Assembly: GCF_002021565.1 (NCBI RefSeq)
Contig: NZ_MSZX01000010.1
Span: 27-64,026 of the forward strand
Length of the DNA: 64,000 nucleotides
Origin: Paenibacillus selenitireducens
GTDB taxonomy: Bacteria > Bacillota > Bacilli > Paenibacillales > Paenibacillaceae
Direction of reading: 5' to 3'
In this document: positions 34,612 through 44,313 of the stretch, in pieces
Position numbering within the stretch: the stretch's first letter is position 1
Layout of the letters: every line of letters begins with the position of its first letter
The notes under the pieces: model-generated
What the model saw: only the letters and a program-made list of their open reading frames with translations
What the model was told of the DNA's origin: nothing
Databases searched by the model: none
Position numbers and translations under genes: made by a program

Positions 34612-36996
34612 ATGAAGCTTTTATTACAACAATTTGCAACACAATATGCCTACGAAGAAGAACGTCTCTCGGGCAAAGGCGATGATCAGAGCAGCTTCCA
34701 TTACCCTACTGTATTTATTTATGTCGGGGATAAAGCTGCAGAAGCCATGGAACCGATGATGCGGATTCATGAGAAAAAATCGGTCAATAGCGCCGGCATT
34801 ATGTATGTGCATATCGCATCCGAAGATGGCGCCAAGGCATCGGGTATGGGGACGGAACTCCCTTCCCGCGTCAGCCGCCTCGTGTTGCCCGTATGCACAG
34901 AAAAGCGCAATGATAAATCGCTTCGCAAACATATTTATCAAGACGTAACCCGACAAACACAGCCCTGGTTCGAACTGAACCGGGTGCTGCGCCAGGTAAG
35001 TCGCCATATCGCCGATTATGGTCGAATTTACGCATCATTTGACCGTATTCATCTGTCTGTCATTACGCGGGTCGAGGACCCGCTTAATGTGTTTATTCCG
35101 GAGGTAACCTTGCTCGCGCACAGCATTCTGAGTCAGTCTTTCAAATCCGTACAGATGGATTTGTATGCGCTCATCAGCGAACGGGATCAAGTCGAAACAT
35201 TCGGCTACAGCAGTTCGCTCGGCGTTGCCTTTCTCCGTGAGTTGGATACGATGCAGCGCAAGGACTATTCATTCTCTGCGCCGCTGCAAGTGACAGAGGA
35301 TGGCATCTCTATTCCCGTTACGCATGTAGCCTCCCCCTTATTCGATCTGGTGTACATCTTATCGGATAAGAATGAGCGCGGGATTTCATCACCCAACGAT
35401 ATGCAGGATAATTATGAGATCATCTGCCATATCAGCTTGCTGAAGAACCGCAAACAGCAAGAAGCAGCATACGAGTTGAACCAGAACAGCTATAACAACA
35501 CTTCGTTCAAGAACAATTTAATGACGGAATCGGGACGGCAAGGTTATGTATCTGCAGGCATTTCCAAAATCAAGCGGCCGAATCAATCGATCGCATTGAC
35601 GGTGCTCTACCATTTCCATAAGGAACTGATCCATCGATTGCAAAGAGAGCTTCATGTGAGCAGTGCGGAAAAGCTGATTTATTTCGGTCTCGATCCTTCA
35701 ACGATCGATGGACTTCTCAATTCTCTCATTCCAGATGAGGGTAAAATTGCCGATATGAGCGGGATCATGTCACGTGAGATGAGTTACTCACAGTTGAAGT
35801 CCCTATCCATCCAGGAAGCGGAACAAGCACTTTTCGGGGAAGGCTGCCAAGCTTATTTTCATGCTAACTTTGTTCAGGAAGCGAATCTAGCCGTTGACCA
35901 ACTTGATATGAATATTTTTTTGCAGCGTGCAATGGAGAAACAAGCGTTGCAATTCCCGCAGGTCGGATTCATGCAGTTGTTCCAATGGACGAATCCATGG
36001 GTCGAGCATGAGAGTATCCTGCCGGTGATACGCAACCTGATTCGACAACGAGAAGCTGAGAAAGACTTCGTTATCTCTGAGCTGGAACAGCTCTATCAAG
36101 AAAATGTCGATAGCCAGACATTTAAGCGAATGCCATTTATGGATAAGCACAACGTGCGCAGTTTCATCCGCTATTTCTTCGAGAAGATCTATCGCAAAAA
36201 GCTAGAGAAGCTTCGTCTTGAAGTGGAAATCGCATGTATGAAACGGGTTGAAACGGCATTAGAGCAGTTGCATGTCATCTATCAACGTCAGGTCAAGCAG
36301 ATCCAGGAGCTCCGTGATTCGCTTCATGGAGCAGCGCTTGAAAGCATACGTACAGCAGATGATTATATTGGTCAGAACATTATCGAGTTCTACGAACGTG
36401 TAACGCAGAACGTCATGGAAGACCTGGAAGCAAAACGCGGGCAGGAAATCTTCTTCGATGATCGTTATATGGGCAGCATCTCTCCGCTGCTCCTTCAAGG
36501 CAACGAAGCCTATGTGAAGAAACTGATGGCGGTCTGTCGGCAACATATTCTAACAGCCGAACCGTTCCAACAAACCTTCGAAGAAGAGCTGCTGCAGCGT
36601 GCGAATGTGACCATTGCCTATGAGAACAAACAAGTGCTGTCTAAGGATGAACTATTTAAGAAGCTCTACCGTACACTCGAGGATCATGCAGGAATTCATA
36701 TTCGACTGCTGGATTATACGCATGAACATCGCTACGAAGAGAAATATTTCTTCGGTGATTACACAAGCGAATTTATTCGCTTCGCTTTGGGTGCGGACGA
36801 GACCACGCGGATCTATAAATTAGGTTGTGTGCATGAGAAACGAAGCAGCGGCGTTGACAAATTAAATATGATGGGCGGCTTCCACGTCGAAGATTTAATG
36901 TATTATCGAAACGGTAAAATCTACTATGAAAGCTATTTGCAAAATGAGTATGAATTTCACGGTGTGGATGTTCATCAGTTGTCAGAGCTTGTCTAA
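34612..36996 (+). CDS. 794-aa protein, unknown, partner of tubulin-like protein
   Basis: I do not recognise the family. The start ATG lies one base after the tubulin-like stop, so translation is coupled. The N-terminal part looks alpha/beta (FHYPTVFIYVGDKAAEAMEPMM; RIHLSVITRVEDPLNVFIPEV; LVYILSDKNE), and the region about 480-620 is a long charged helix with coiled-coil character (RLEVEIACMKRVETALEQLH). No membrane span or signal is seen, so it is probably cytoplasmic. Its constant neighbour suggests a physical partner of the tubulin-like protein. Confidence 0.75.
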   Translation: MKLLLQQFATQYAYEEERLSGKGDDQSSFHYPTVFIYVGDKAAEAMEPMMRIHEKKSVNSAGIMYVHIASEDGAKASGMGTELPSRVSRLVLPVCTEKRNDKSLRKHIYQDVTRQTQPWFELNRVLRQVSRHIADYGRIYASFDRIHLSVITRVEDPLNVFIPEVTLLAHSILSQSFKSVQMDLYALISERDQVETFGYSSSLGVAFLRELDTMQRKDYSFSAPLQVTEDGISIPVTHVASPLFDLVYILSDKNERGISSPNDMQDNYEIICHISLLKNRKQQEAAYELNQNSYNNTSFKNNLMTESGRQGYVSAGISKIKRPNQSIALTVLYHFHKELIHRLQRELHVSSAEKLIYFGLDPSTIDGLLNSLIPDEGKIADMSGIMSREMSYSQLKSLSIQEAEQALFGEGCQAYFHANFVQEANLAVDQLDMNIFLQRAMEKQALQFPQVGFMQLFQWTNPWVEHESILPVIRNLIRQREAEKDFVISELEQLYQENVDSQTFKRMPFMDKHNVRSFIRYFFEKIYRKKLEKLRLEVEIACMKRVETALEQLHVIYQRQVKQIQELRDSLHGAALESIRTADDYIGQNIIEFYERVTQNVMEDLEAKRGQEIFFDDRYMGSISPLLLQGNEAYVKKLMAVCRQHILTAEPFQQTFEEELLQRANVTIAYENKQVLSKDELFKKLYRTLEDHAGIHIRLLDYTHEHRYEEKYFFGDYTSEFIRFALGADETTRIYKLGCVHEKRSSGVDKLNMMGGFHVEDLMYYRNGKIYYESYLQNEYEFHGVDVHQLSELV

Positions 36997-37035
36997 ATCA
37001 AACCGATAGAGGTTTCATAGAGAGGATGATTGTCG

Positions 37036-38316
37036 ATGCAGCGTAAGATCAACTTACTACTCGTGTTATTCAGCATCATAGGAGGCGCCATCGGTTTTGC
37101 GGTCGGTGAACTCATACTTCATACCTTGCTTGATTCGATGCCAACGTTCGTTGTGATCGGGTTATACTTTGGCTCCCTCGCCTTTTTCATCGGGCTATTC
37201 TGTCTCATTGCAGAAATGATTGCACCGCGGCTTAATGGCTCGTCGTGGCGGCAGCGGTATGTCGGAACGTCTTGGAAATTACTTGTTCCGGTCACCCTTG
37301 TGCTGCTATTCATTGTTGGGCTTGCGCTCGAAGCTCTTTACCATATCAATGTCGGCGGGGCCAAGCCCGTCAAAGATATCGTGCTTGTGATCGACAACTC
37401 AGGGAGTATGACGGAGACGGACCCGAATCAGGATCGCTACGCCGCTGCCAAACGTTTAATTCAAAAAATGGACAGCGATAATCAACTTTCGGTCTTGGTG
37501 TTCAATGATCAAGTTGAAGTCATCCAGCCGTTTACCCCAGTGAACAATCAGGCTGCAAAAGACGAGATCATGGCGAAAATCGATGCCCTGCAGCAGACCA
37601 ACGGGGGAACGAATATTGCACTTTCCTTGGATGAAGCCATGAAGCAAATTCAGGAGAAAGGAACCGCGCAGCGAGGAACGATGGTCATTCTTCTCTCCGA
37701 CGGCTTTAGCGAAATCGATACGAATCAGGTGCTTGCCAAATATGAGCAGAACCAAATTGCGATCAATACGATCGGTTTAAGTCTCGTCAATCCAGAGGGC
37801 ACCGCCCTCTTGCAACAAATTGCTGATCGCACAGGCGGGCAATATTACGATGTTACGAAAGCAGATGATCTATCGCTTGTGTTCCAGAAAATCTACGATA
37901 ACCTAGGGAATCGCACCCTTGTCACCGAAAGATCTGACAACACCAAGGATAACGCGTATTACATGATTTTGCGGATCATAGCAATCCTTCTCATCGGTAC
38001 AGGAATCGGCTTGTCGCTAGGTCTCGTCTTCGACAATCGTCATCTGGCCCGGAGCTTTATGATCGGCGGGTCTGTTGCAGGACTTTTAGCTGGTTTATTG
38101 TTAGAGTTTGGATTATCTGGACACCCATTTACGGATGGATTGACACGATTCCTTGCCGCTCTGGTATTGGCAGGCGTGATCGGCTTATTCACATGGATCA
38201 TTCCCATTCAGGAACATCAACGGCTGCGTCAGGATCGTCATCGGAATATTCATGCCGGTCGTCCGAACCAAAGCTTCGAAAACCAGGCTCGAGACCAACG
38301 CAACAAAGGCTTTTAG
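37036..38316 (+). CDS. Polytopic membrane protein with cytoplasmic/extracellular vWA domain
   Basis: Three membrane spans (LLLVLFSIIGGAIGFAVGEL; FVVIGLYFGSLAFFIGLFCL; LLVPVTLVLLFIVGLALEAL) precede a vWA domain with DIVLVIDNSGSMTETD, an intact DxSxS metal site. Three more spans follow (IILRIIAILLIGTGIGLSL-like; IGGSVAGLLAGLLLEF; LAALVLAGVIGLFTWIIPI). ATG at 37036 follows AGAGGATG. This second vWA protein in the same operon is embedded in the membrane, unlike the first, which is tethered from outside. Confidence 0.85.
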   Translation: MQRKINLLLVLFSIIGGAIGFAVGELILHTLLDSMPTFVVIGLYFGSLAFFIGLFCLIAEMIAPRLNGSSWRQRYVGTSWKLLVPVTLVLLFIVGLALEALYHINVGGAKPVKDIVLVIDNSGSMTETDPNQDRYAAAKRLIQKMDSDNQLSVLVFNDQVEVIQPFTPVNNQAAKDEIMAKIDALQQTNGGTNIALSLDEAMKQIQEKGTAQRGTMVILLSDGFSEIDTNQVLAKYEQNQIAINTIGLSLVNPEGTALLQQIADRTGGQYYDVTKADDLSLVFQKIYDNLGNRTLVTERSDNTKDNAYYMILRIIAILLIGTGIGLSLGLVFDNRHLARSFMIGGSVAGLLAGLLLEFGLSGHPFTDGLTRFLAALVLAGVIGLFTWIIPIQEHQRLRQDRHRNIHAGRPNQSFENQARDQRNKGF

Positions 38317-38342
38317 TTAACACCTAGGGAGGCGCAATAACC

Positions 38343-38978
38343 ATGCAGTTTATGGATGCCCATGCTACATCCCCCATCATAAGGGACCTTCATACAAGCG
38401 TGAATGACAACCGTTGTACGCTTCGATGGCTGTGGCCAAGTGACGTCCAATCGGTATATATTCATAAAGTACATGCGAGCGAGCAGGTTGATGATACGCC
38501 TGACGCTCGCGCCTTAAAGCTGTATACCAAGGATGAATTCAAAGCGAATAATGGCTATCAGGATCGATTGGACGGTGTTGGCCGATGGATCTATACGATA
38601 TACGCCAGCACGACCGTCGATGGAGAAACTCGACTAATTCGACAACCTGAGTATGGGAATCGCATTGAAGTAAGTACAGGAAAAGCGAATATTTATTACA
38701 CGATTCGTCTCAAAAGCGGATTATTCCAGAAATATAAATCCGCGCAGATTCAAGTCACCTCAGAAGTCCCCCTTGCGAAAGACGTACTCTGTTATGTCAA
38801 GAAACAAGGCGGGTATCCGACGCATAAAGAGGATGGGACCGTCTATCCATTCGTAGAGTCGTTTCCTGCAGGCAAGACGAGCTTGCCTGTCATTGAAATC
38901 GGCAAGAACGATTTTATTCGGTTATTTTTTACAGACGGCCGGAAATACGGGCATATCTATGCACTAATACCGGAATAG
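38343..38978 (+). CDS. 211-aa beta-rich protein, unknown
   Basis: I cannot name this family. It has no signal or membrane span. Its sequence alternates short strands and turns (RWIYTIYASTTVDGETRLI; IYYTIRLKSGLFQKYKS; FIRLFFTDGRKYGHIYAL), in the manner of one or two fibronectin-III-like or beta-sandwich domains. AGGGAGG precedes the ATG. It is tightly placed between the polytopic vWA and the GTPase genes, 11 bases before the latter. Confidence 0.7.
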   Translation: MQFMDAHATSPIIRDLHTSVNDNRCTLRWLWPSDVQSVYIHKVHASEQVDDTPDARALKLYTKDEFKANNGYQDRLDGVGRWIYTIYASTTVDGETRLIRQPEYGNRIEVSTGKANIYYTIRLKSGLFQKYKSAQIQVTSEVPLAKDVLCYVKKQGGYPTHKEDGTVYPFVESFPAGKTSLPVIEIGKNDFIRLFFTDGRKYGHIYALIPE

Positions 38979-38989
38979 GAGGAGCACCC

Positions 38990-40252
38990 ATGAGTTTTTT
39001 CGATTTATTTAAAAAGAAACCGCAAGCAGCGCCAAGACCGCTGTTTTATGATATTGTATGTCCCTATTGCTTCCGTAAATATTCACCGGAAGATGTGGTC
39101 TTCCGGGCAGCTCATCATCGTGAAGACGATGAGAACTATGCACTCCAGGAAGATGACATTCTGAATCGCTACAGGCAGCAATTCGGATTGGATTCTGTCT
39201 ACGATATGGAAGCGATTCTCTTCCCGCACGATATTCCTGAGGAGCATCATATCTACTCCGATCATGTTCTGATTGGGTTGAACGATCGATATGGCGTTGT
39301 CACGCGTCACCGGCTATGCCCGCACTGCCATAATGAGCTGCCGATTACGGCTGGCAAAGTCCCTAGCAATATTATCTCGATCATCGGGGCTTCGCAAGTC
39401 GGGAAGTCGGTCTATATGACCTCCTTGATCCATACTTTGCAGCATATGACAGCAGATCATTTTGACGCAGCTTGCATGCCGCTTAATGCCGAAATAAGCC
39501 GGAAATTCCGTACGATGTATGAAGAACCGCTTTTTGAACGTGGCGACCTACTCGCTTCCACCCAAAAAGAGAAAATGCAGGAACCATTTATTTTCCAATT
39601 CGTGTTCAAGGATGAGTCCAAGCCCCCGCTTACGCTCGTATTTTTTGATGTTGCGGGTGAAGGCATGGTCGATCAAGACTATCTGGGTTTGCATGGACAG
39701 CATATCAAGAATTCCGCCGGAATTTTATTCATGGTCGACCCTCTCCAGATCCGTTCGATTCGTGAAAAGATCCGGTTGAAATACGGGGATACGGAAGGCG
39801 ATTGGATTCCGCAATACGATGAACCGCGCGATGTCGTTCTGACGATGTTCGGAGATTTCATTGCGTATGAGGAGAAGACCAAGACGAATATCCCAACGGC
39901 TGTCGTGTTGACGAAGAGTGATATGCTCCACTCGCTCAAGGACGAAGACGGCGATTATGTGAAGCCGAACAGTAATATTTTCAATAACATGATCCATCGC
40001 AAATGGCTTGATCTGACCGAATTCGAGAACATTGACGGCGAAATTCGACGCTTCATAGAGAAAGTCGATCGGCCTTTCAAGGGAACCATGGATGTCTATT
40101 TCTCCAATACCGCCTACTTCGCGGTTTCTGCCCTTGGAAGCAACCCCGTAAATCAGAAGATGCAGGGCGTTGTCAGTCCCATACGCGTGGACGAACCGTT
40201 CATCTGGCTGCTATATAAATTGAATTACATCGAAGGGAGAGAAGAACGTTGA
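38990..40252 (+). CDS. TRAFAC-class GTPase (double-GTPase type) with split zinc ribbon
   Basis: This 420-aa protein carries a four-cysteine metal site: CPYC (24-27) and CPHC (110-113). It then has a P-loop GASQVGKS (133-140), DVAGEG (220-225, Walker B/G3) and TKSD (308-311, G4), so GTP is the likely ligand. It matches the Double-GTPase group often found next to GTPase-associated protein 1. GGAGGAG precedes the ATG. Its stop overlaps the TTG start of the GAP1-like gene, so the two products are made together. Confidence 0.85.
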   Translation: MSFFDLFKKKPQAAPRPLFYDIVCPYCFRKYSPEDVVFRAAHHREDDENYALQEDDILNRYRQQFGLDSVYDMEAILFPHDIPEEHHIYSDHVLIGLNDRYGVVTRHRLCPHCHNELPITAGKVPSNIISIIGASQVGKSVYMTSLIHTLQHMTADHFDAACMPLNAEISRKFRTMYEEPLFERGDLLASTQKEKMQEPFIFQFVFKDESKPPLTLVFFDVAGEGMVDQDYLGLHGQHIKNSAGILFMVDPLQIRSIREKIRLKYGDTEGDWIPQYDEPRDVVLTMFGDFIAYEEKTKTNIPTAVVLTKSDMLHSLKDEDGDYVKPNSNIFNNMIHRKWLDLTEFENIDGEIRRFIEKVDRPFKGTMDVYFSNTAYFAVSALGSNPVNQKMQGVVSPIRVDEPFIWLLYKLNYIEGREER

Positions 40253-43155
40253 ATACCCCGTCACAGAAACCCATCCAACAACAAATGTATACGCGAGAGC
40301 GGCGTGGTATTTTTCGTACGAATGAAGGTTACGATACTGTAGCTCGTTCCAACGGGTTGGATAGCAATTTCATCAAAAAAGTGCTCCATCCTGCCTGCTT
40401 CTACGATGCTCCGACGGAGCTGTCCATTCGGGGAGAAAAGGACGTCAGTACGTATCCACAGGCCATGCATTTATTTCGCACGGAATCGGGACAAGTCGTA
40501 CTCGGTACAGGTGTGTATATGCCTGCCGATTTCACTGGCATGCGCAGTGCATTCTTCATGCATAACTATGTGATTCCTGCAGAGCGTGCCGCAGACGTTG
40601 TGTATGACTATACTGCGTGGTTGAATGCTTCTTTCGCCACCACGTATGATATTGAACAAGGACATGATTTACCTGAATTGAACGAACTTCCGCTGAAGTC
40701 TGTTACCATCCCTTCGATTCCTTATCGAACGCAGTTGGCCCACATGAACATCGAGGAGTCTGTGTTTAAGCAGCTGTTGTTCGCCGTGATGGCATCGATT
40801 CAAGGAAAAAAGAAGGTTTATGTCACATTAGATGTGCCTATCGAGGACCTCTCTATCTATGCTGTAAAATTGATCGAAATCTTGTATGCCAGTATGCCTT
40901 ATGCCTACCGCAAGCAATTCGGCTTCGTGACGTATGCCAAAGAGCCTGTCAGCAAAAAAGGCATCCACCTCACATTCGTGGAAAAAGGAAGCTTGCGCGC
41001 GAACGATAAAAATATCGAAAAAGATTATACGTTCGATCTTCCTGCACAGCGCGTGAACAATGTCGATGTTGATTGGTCCAAGCAGCCCTACATGGATTAT
41101 GTGTGGAACCACCTGAATCAATCCGATACGATGGAAGAATTCTATCGTTTTGCCGAGGCTATGTTGGCGGATATGGACCCCATTCGCCAGACGTCCATCG
41201 CGAGTTATCACGAATTAACCCTGTTTGTGCAGCTGATCCTAGGTCAGCATCATGAATATGACAAGAATAACATCGCTATCTTACGTGCTTTGATTGGATA
41301 CTTAACGCCGCCTAACGCCATTGTGAACAAAGAGCCGTTAGACACCCTATTCCTTTCGTTATTTTCAAGGGAATACACGCATGTCAAACAGAGACAAATT
41401 CCGGATCCATCAGTTGTTGAATGCTTCCGGGATTATGACCGCTTGAACCCTGCTGCGATCGAAAAGGATCTCTCTGGTTTCTTGATCCGGGCAATAAATA
41501 ACGCCAATGCCGAGCAACGACAAGATCTGGCACTAGCGTTCTATGCGATCGCGGAGAGCGTACCGTCACTACGGCAACTCTTTTTCGATACGATTTTACA
41601 GGTCAATTTCGCGAGAACTTTGTTCGACCCGTATATTCAGTATCAATTCCAAGAAATGAGCTCCGTCAGAGATATCGTTCATGCTATTCAACACTGGGTG
41701 ATTCATCATCCGCAAGTACTCAGCAGCAACGTCTTTCTGGAGGTTGCAAAGACAGAACTAACCGAGAAATTACGGATTGAATCTGAGCCTGTTTCCGCAG
41801 TCTATTCGATCGTGGATCAACTTGATAAGCTCGCGATCCAGGTGGAGAAGCAATTCGACAGTAAAGATACTTATTTTATCGATCAACTCATCTATTCGGC
41901 GCAGCTCTATTTACTTAAAGAATTAAATCTGGATGAAATCACACTAGATCAGCTTCTTCAAATTGATTTCTTAGAACACGGCGATGAAATCAAAGAATGG
42001 GCTGCCCACTTCAATCAAAAAGTACGATCCCAGACGAACGTTATGCTCGCTGCGTATCGATGGTTCCATGAGCAGAATCCGGATGAATCCATCTTCGAAG
42101 GCCTCACCGCGATTGAAATGGATCGCATGCAACAGCTCGGACGAAAATGGATGCAAGACGATATTCAACCGGCTCAATTCGGACGCATGATCATGGCGTT
42201 CTACCGCGAATCTGGTGCAAGCGTGATCGATTATCAAGGTTTATTGCATTATATCTATCAACATGCACAAGACAAAACCATCGTCTATCAATTCATGAAT
42301 TGGTCGGAAAAGCATCGTTATTTCACGCGATCTCGGAAGCTTCATGCAGCTTATTCAGCAGCGATTCTCTCTTATTTTAAGAAAGTCGATCCAACTGCCT
42401 TTAAAAACCGTGCGAATCGCAAACAGTATTTCGATACGGCTGGACCGGCCCTGAAGGCGGTATATGATAAAGCTGCAATTGAAAATTCATCTTTACTCAT
42501 TCGTATTCTAAAAAAACATAAGAAAGCAAGTCTTCTCGGATTGGTTCTGTTTCTTATTGCCGTTGCAGCTGCAGGTATGATCGGGTCCGGGGTATTCAGC
42601 AAGAAAGCGCCCGAACAGACCGTGCAGGCAGAACAACCTGTCACTACAACACCACCGACCGCAGAGGTTCCAAACATTATTGTTCATGCAGAGAATATCC
42701 AAGTGGATGGGAAAACGCCACAAGAAGAGCAGACCCAGCTGGTATTCCAATTCCGTGATCTCAAGGAGTGTGCGGCATTCCTGCCTAATTCCGTACGCGT
42801 TGAAAAACCAGATGGTACAACGACGGATTTTACCGAGACCATGAAATTAATCCACAATTGTGAAGATTCCGTAACGAATCAACCTACAACGGATACCGCG
42901 AACAACGATGGTACGGCAAACAGCGATGGTACGGCAAACAACGCAACTCCAGGAGATGGAACCGATTCGACAAGTACGACGCAGGGTACAGCTGCTGCGG
43001 GGGAAGACGACTCTTCCTCCTATCCAGGCCAACTCGTAATTCAGCTGGGTTCCAAAACGGACATCCCGCAGGATAGTACTGTGATCATCAATGACACGAA
43101 ATTCAAGCTTACTCAGCCACCGGCCAAAGCTTCGGATGAATCGAATAAGTCTTAA
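40249..43155 (+). CDS. GTPase-associated protein 1 (GAP1-like), membrane-anchored
   Basis: This 968-aa protein starts with a domain that reads YTRERRGIFRTNEGYDTVARS and FIKKVLHPACFYDAP, resembling the N-terminal and middle domains of GAP1 proteins that accompany TRAFAC GTPases. A helical middle region follows. One membrane span (about 762-782, GLVLFLIAVAAAGMIGS) leads to an extracellular tail with two cysteines and a Thr/Asn/Asp/Gly low-complexity stretch. The start is TTG, overlapping the GTPase stop (TTGA). It ends the operon before a 20-bp perfect terminator stem. The GAP1 assignment is by motif memory only. Confidence 0.75.
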   Translation: MNTPSQKPIQQQMYTRERRGIFRTNEGYDTVARSNGLDSNFIKKVLHPACFYDAPTELSIRGEKDVSTYPQAMHLFRTESGQVVLGTGVYMPADFTGMRSAFFMHNYVIPAERAADVVYDYTAWLNASFATTYDIEQGHDLPELNELPLKSVTIPSIPYRTQLAHMNIEESVFKQLLFAVMASIQGKKKVYVTLDVPIEDLSIYAVKLIEILYASMPYAYRKQFGFVTYAKEPVSKKGIHLTFVEKGSLRANDKNIEKDYTFDLPAQRVNNVDVDWSKQPYMDYVWNHLNQSDTMEEFYRFAEAMLADMDPIRQTSIASYHELTLFVQLILGQHHEYDKNNIAILRALIGYLTPPNAIVNKEPLDTLFLSLFSREYTHVKQRQIPDPSVVECFRDYDRLNPAAIEKDLSGFLIRAINNANAEQRQDLALAFYAIAESVPSLRQLFFDTILQVNFARTLFDPYIQYQFQEMSSVRDIVHAIQHWVIHHPQVLSSNVFLEVAKTELTEKLRIESEPVSAVYSIVDQLDKLAIQVEKQFDSKDTYFIDQLIYSAQLYLLKELNLDEITLDQLLQIDFLEHGDEIKEWAAHFNQKVRSQTNVMLAAYRWFHEQNPDESIFEGLTAIEMDRMQQLGRKWMQDDIQPAQFGRMIMAFYRESGASVIDYQGLLHYIYQHAQDKTIVYQFMNWSEKHRYFTRSRKLHAAYSAAILSYFKKVDPTAFKNRANRKQYFDTAGPALKAVYDKAAIENSSLLIRILKKHKKASLLGLVLFLIAVAAAGMIGSGVFSKKAPEQTVQAEQPVTTTPPTAEVPNIIVHAENIQVDGKTPQEEQTQLVFQFRDLKECAAFLPNSVRVEKPDGTTTDFTETMKLIHNCEDSVTNQPTTDTANNDGTANSDGTANNATPGDGTDSTSTTQGTAAAGEDDSSSYPGQLVIQLGSKTDIPQDSTVIINDTKFKLTQPPAKASDESNKS

Positions 43156-43171
43156 GTTAGCTTGCATACAA

Positions 43172-43215
43172 AAACAAGAAACCCACATTCGTCAACGAAT
43201 GTGGGTTTCTTGTTT
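43172..43215. terminator. Bidirectional terminator at the end of the vWA/GTPase operon
   Basis: A perfect 20-bp stem (43172-43191 with 43196-43215, TCAA loop) lies between the GAP1-like gene and the convergent AraC gene. A/T runs on both flanks suit termination in both directions. Confidence 0.95.
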
Positions 43216-43271
43216 CAGCAGCCTGTTAAGGCTTGATTCAGGTGCATCAATGGATAAATTGAAGTGCTTCT

Positions 43272-44144
43272 CTAGACCATTTCTATGCCTTTGTTCTTCC
43301 GATATGAGGTGGGCGACATCTGCATGCGGGATTGAAATACCCGCACGAACGTAGGATATGATTTAAACCCTGCTTCATAAGCAATATCGGTAATTTTCAA
43401 ATCGGTCCCAACGAGTAAGTTACATGCATGAGCAATTCGAATCCGTTCCAGAACGGTGTAGTAATTTTCTCCCACCATTTGTTTGAAGGCCGAACTGATA
43501 TAGGAAACACTATAGTTAAACTGCTTGGCTAGTGTCTCAAGCGTAATGTCTTCTTTGAAATTCTGATATACATAGGAGATTAACTCTCGAATGCCTTTCG
43601 CCGTTCCCCCCTCATGCCCGCTCGCGTGATCAGACAATAAGTGTCCTTGACGAAATCGATCAAAAAGTACAAAGACTTGAACCAACTTGGATACGAACAT
43701 CATGCGGCTCCATGGCTGCACTTCACGAATTTCCTCATACATCTGTTCGAGCAGCGAATGCACGATTGATGCCGTTCCTGCATCTAGCTTATACGTCGTA
43801 TTCAAGTCAAATTCTGCTCCCTTCAGCAACTGATGGAAATCGAACAGCTTATCGCCGCCGAAAAAAGCCTTTAATCCGATCGCTCCAACATACAGGACTA
43901 ACTCCTCACCCGGCTCAATCTTGATTTCATGAACTTGATGTGGGAATACCAACGTGAATGTGCCAGGGATTAACTCCTTGCTGACACCGTTTATGATTTC
44001 CGTCCCTCTTCCTTTTATTGCATAGGTATATTCGACAAAGTGATGGACGTGAGCAGGAATGTTCGTCTCTAGATGATGTATTTTCAACGTAAATGGATAT
44101 TCTCCATACATTTCGTCATCGCCCTGCAGATAATACGGGAACAT
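43272..44144 (-). CDS. AraC-family transcriptional regulator
   Basis: The cupin sensor (IPAHVHHFVEYTYAIKGRGTEI; FVFPHQVHEIKIEPGE-like) is followed by an AraC helix-turn-helix pair (ITLETLAKQFNYSVSYISSAFKQM; ITDIAYEAGFKSYPTFVRVFQ). M16 at 44144 is chosen because AAGAGG precedes it. It is divergent from the GH92 gene and is its probable regulator, presumably responding to a mannose-containing glycan. Confidence 0.9.
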   Translation of the reverse strand: MFPYYLQGDDEMYGEYPFTLKIHHLETNIPAHVHHFVEYTYAIKGRGTEIINGVSKELIPGTFTLVFPHQVHEIKIEPGEELVLYVGAIGLKAFFGGDKLFDFHQLLKGAEFDLNTTYKLDAGTASIVHSLLEQMYEEIREVQPWSRMMFVSKLVQVFVLFDRFRQGHLLSDHASGHEGGTAKGIRELISYVYQNFKEDITLETLAKQFNYSVSYISSAFKQMVGENYYTVLERIRIAHACNLLVGTDLKITDIAYEAGFKSYPTFVRVFQSRMQMSPTSYRKNKGIEMV

Positions 44145-44313
44145 GCTATAGCCTCTTTCTATGCTCAATCTACTTGTGAATGAATCCACTAGACATATTT
44201 TATCATGAAAAGTGAGAGATATCCTGAAATATTGATAGGAGAATAGTCCTGATCATTCCATACAATAAGAATACAGATGTATGCAACAGATGAATTAAAG
44301 GAGCGATTTTATA

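Noticed and set aside
34612-34690. Idea that the 794-aa gene is a frameshifted continuation of the tubulin-like gene
   Set aside because: The preceding gene ends normally, the next has its own ATG one base later, and both are full-length with distinct character; coupling explains the spacing.
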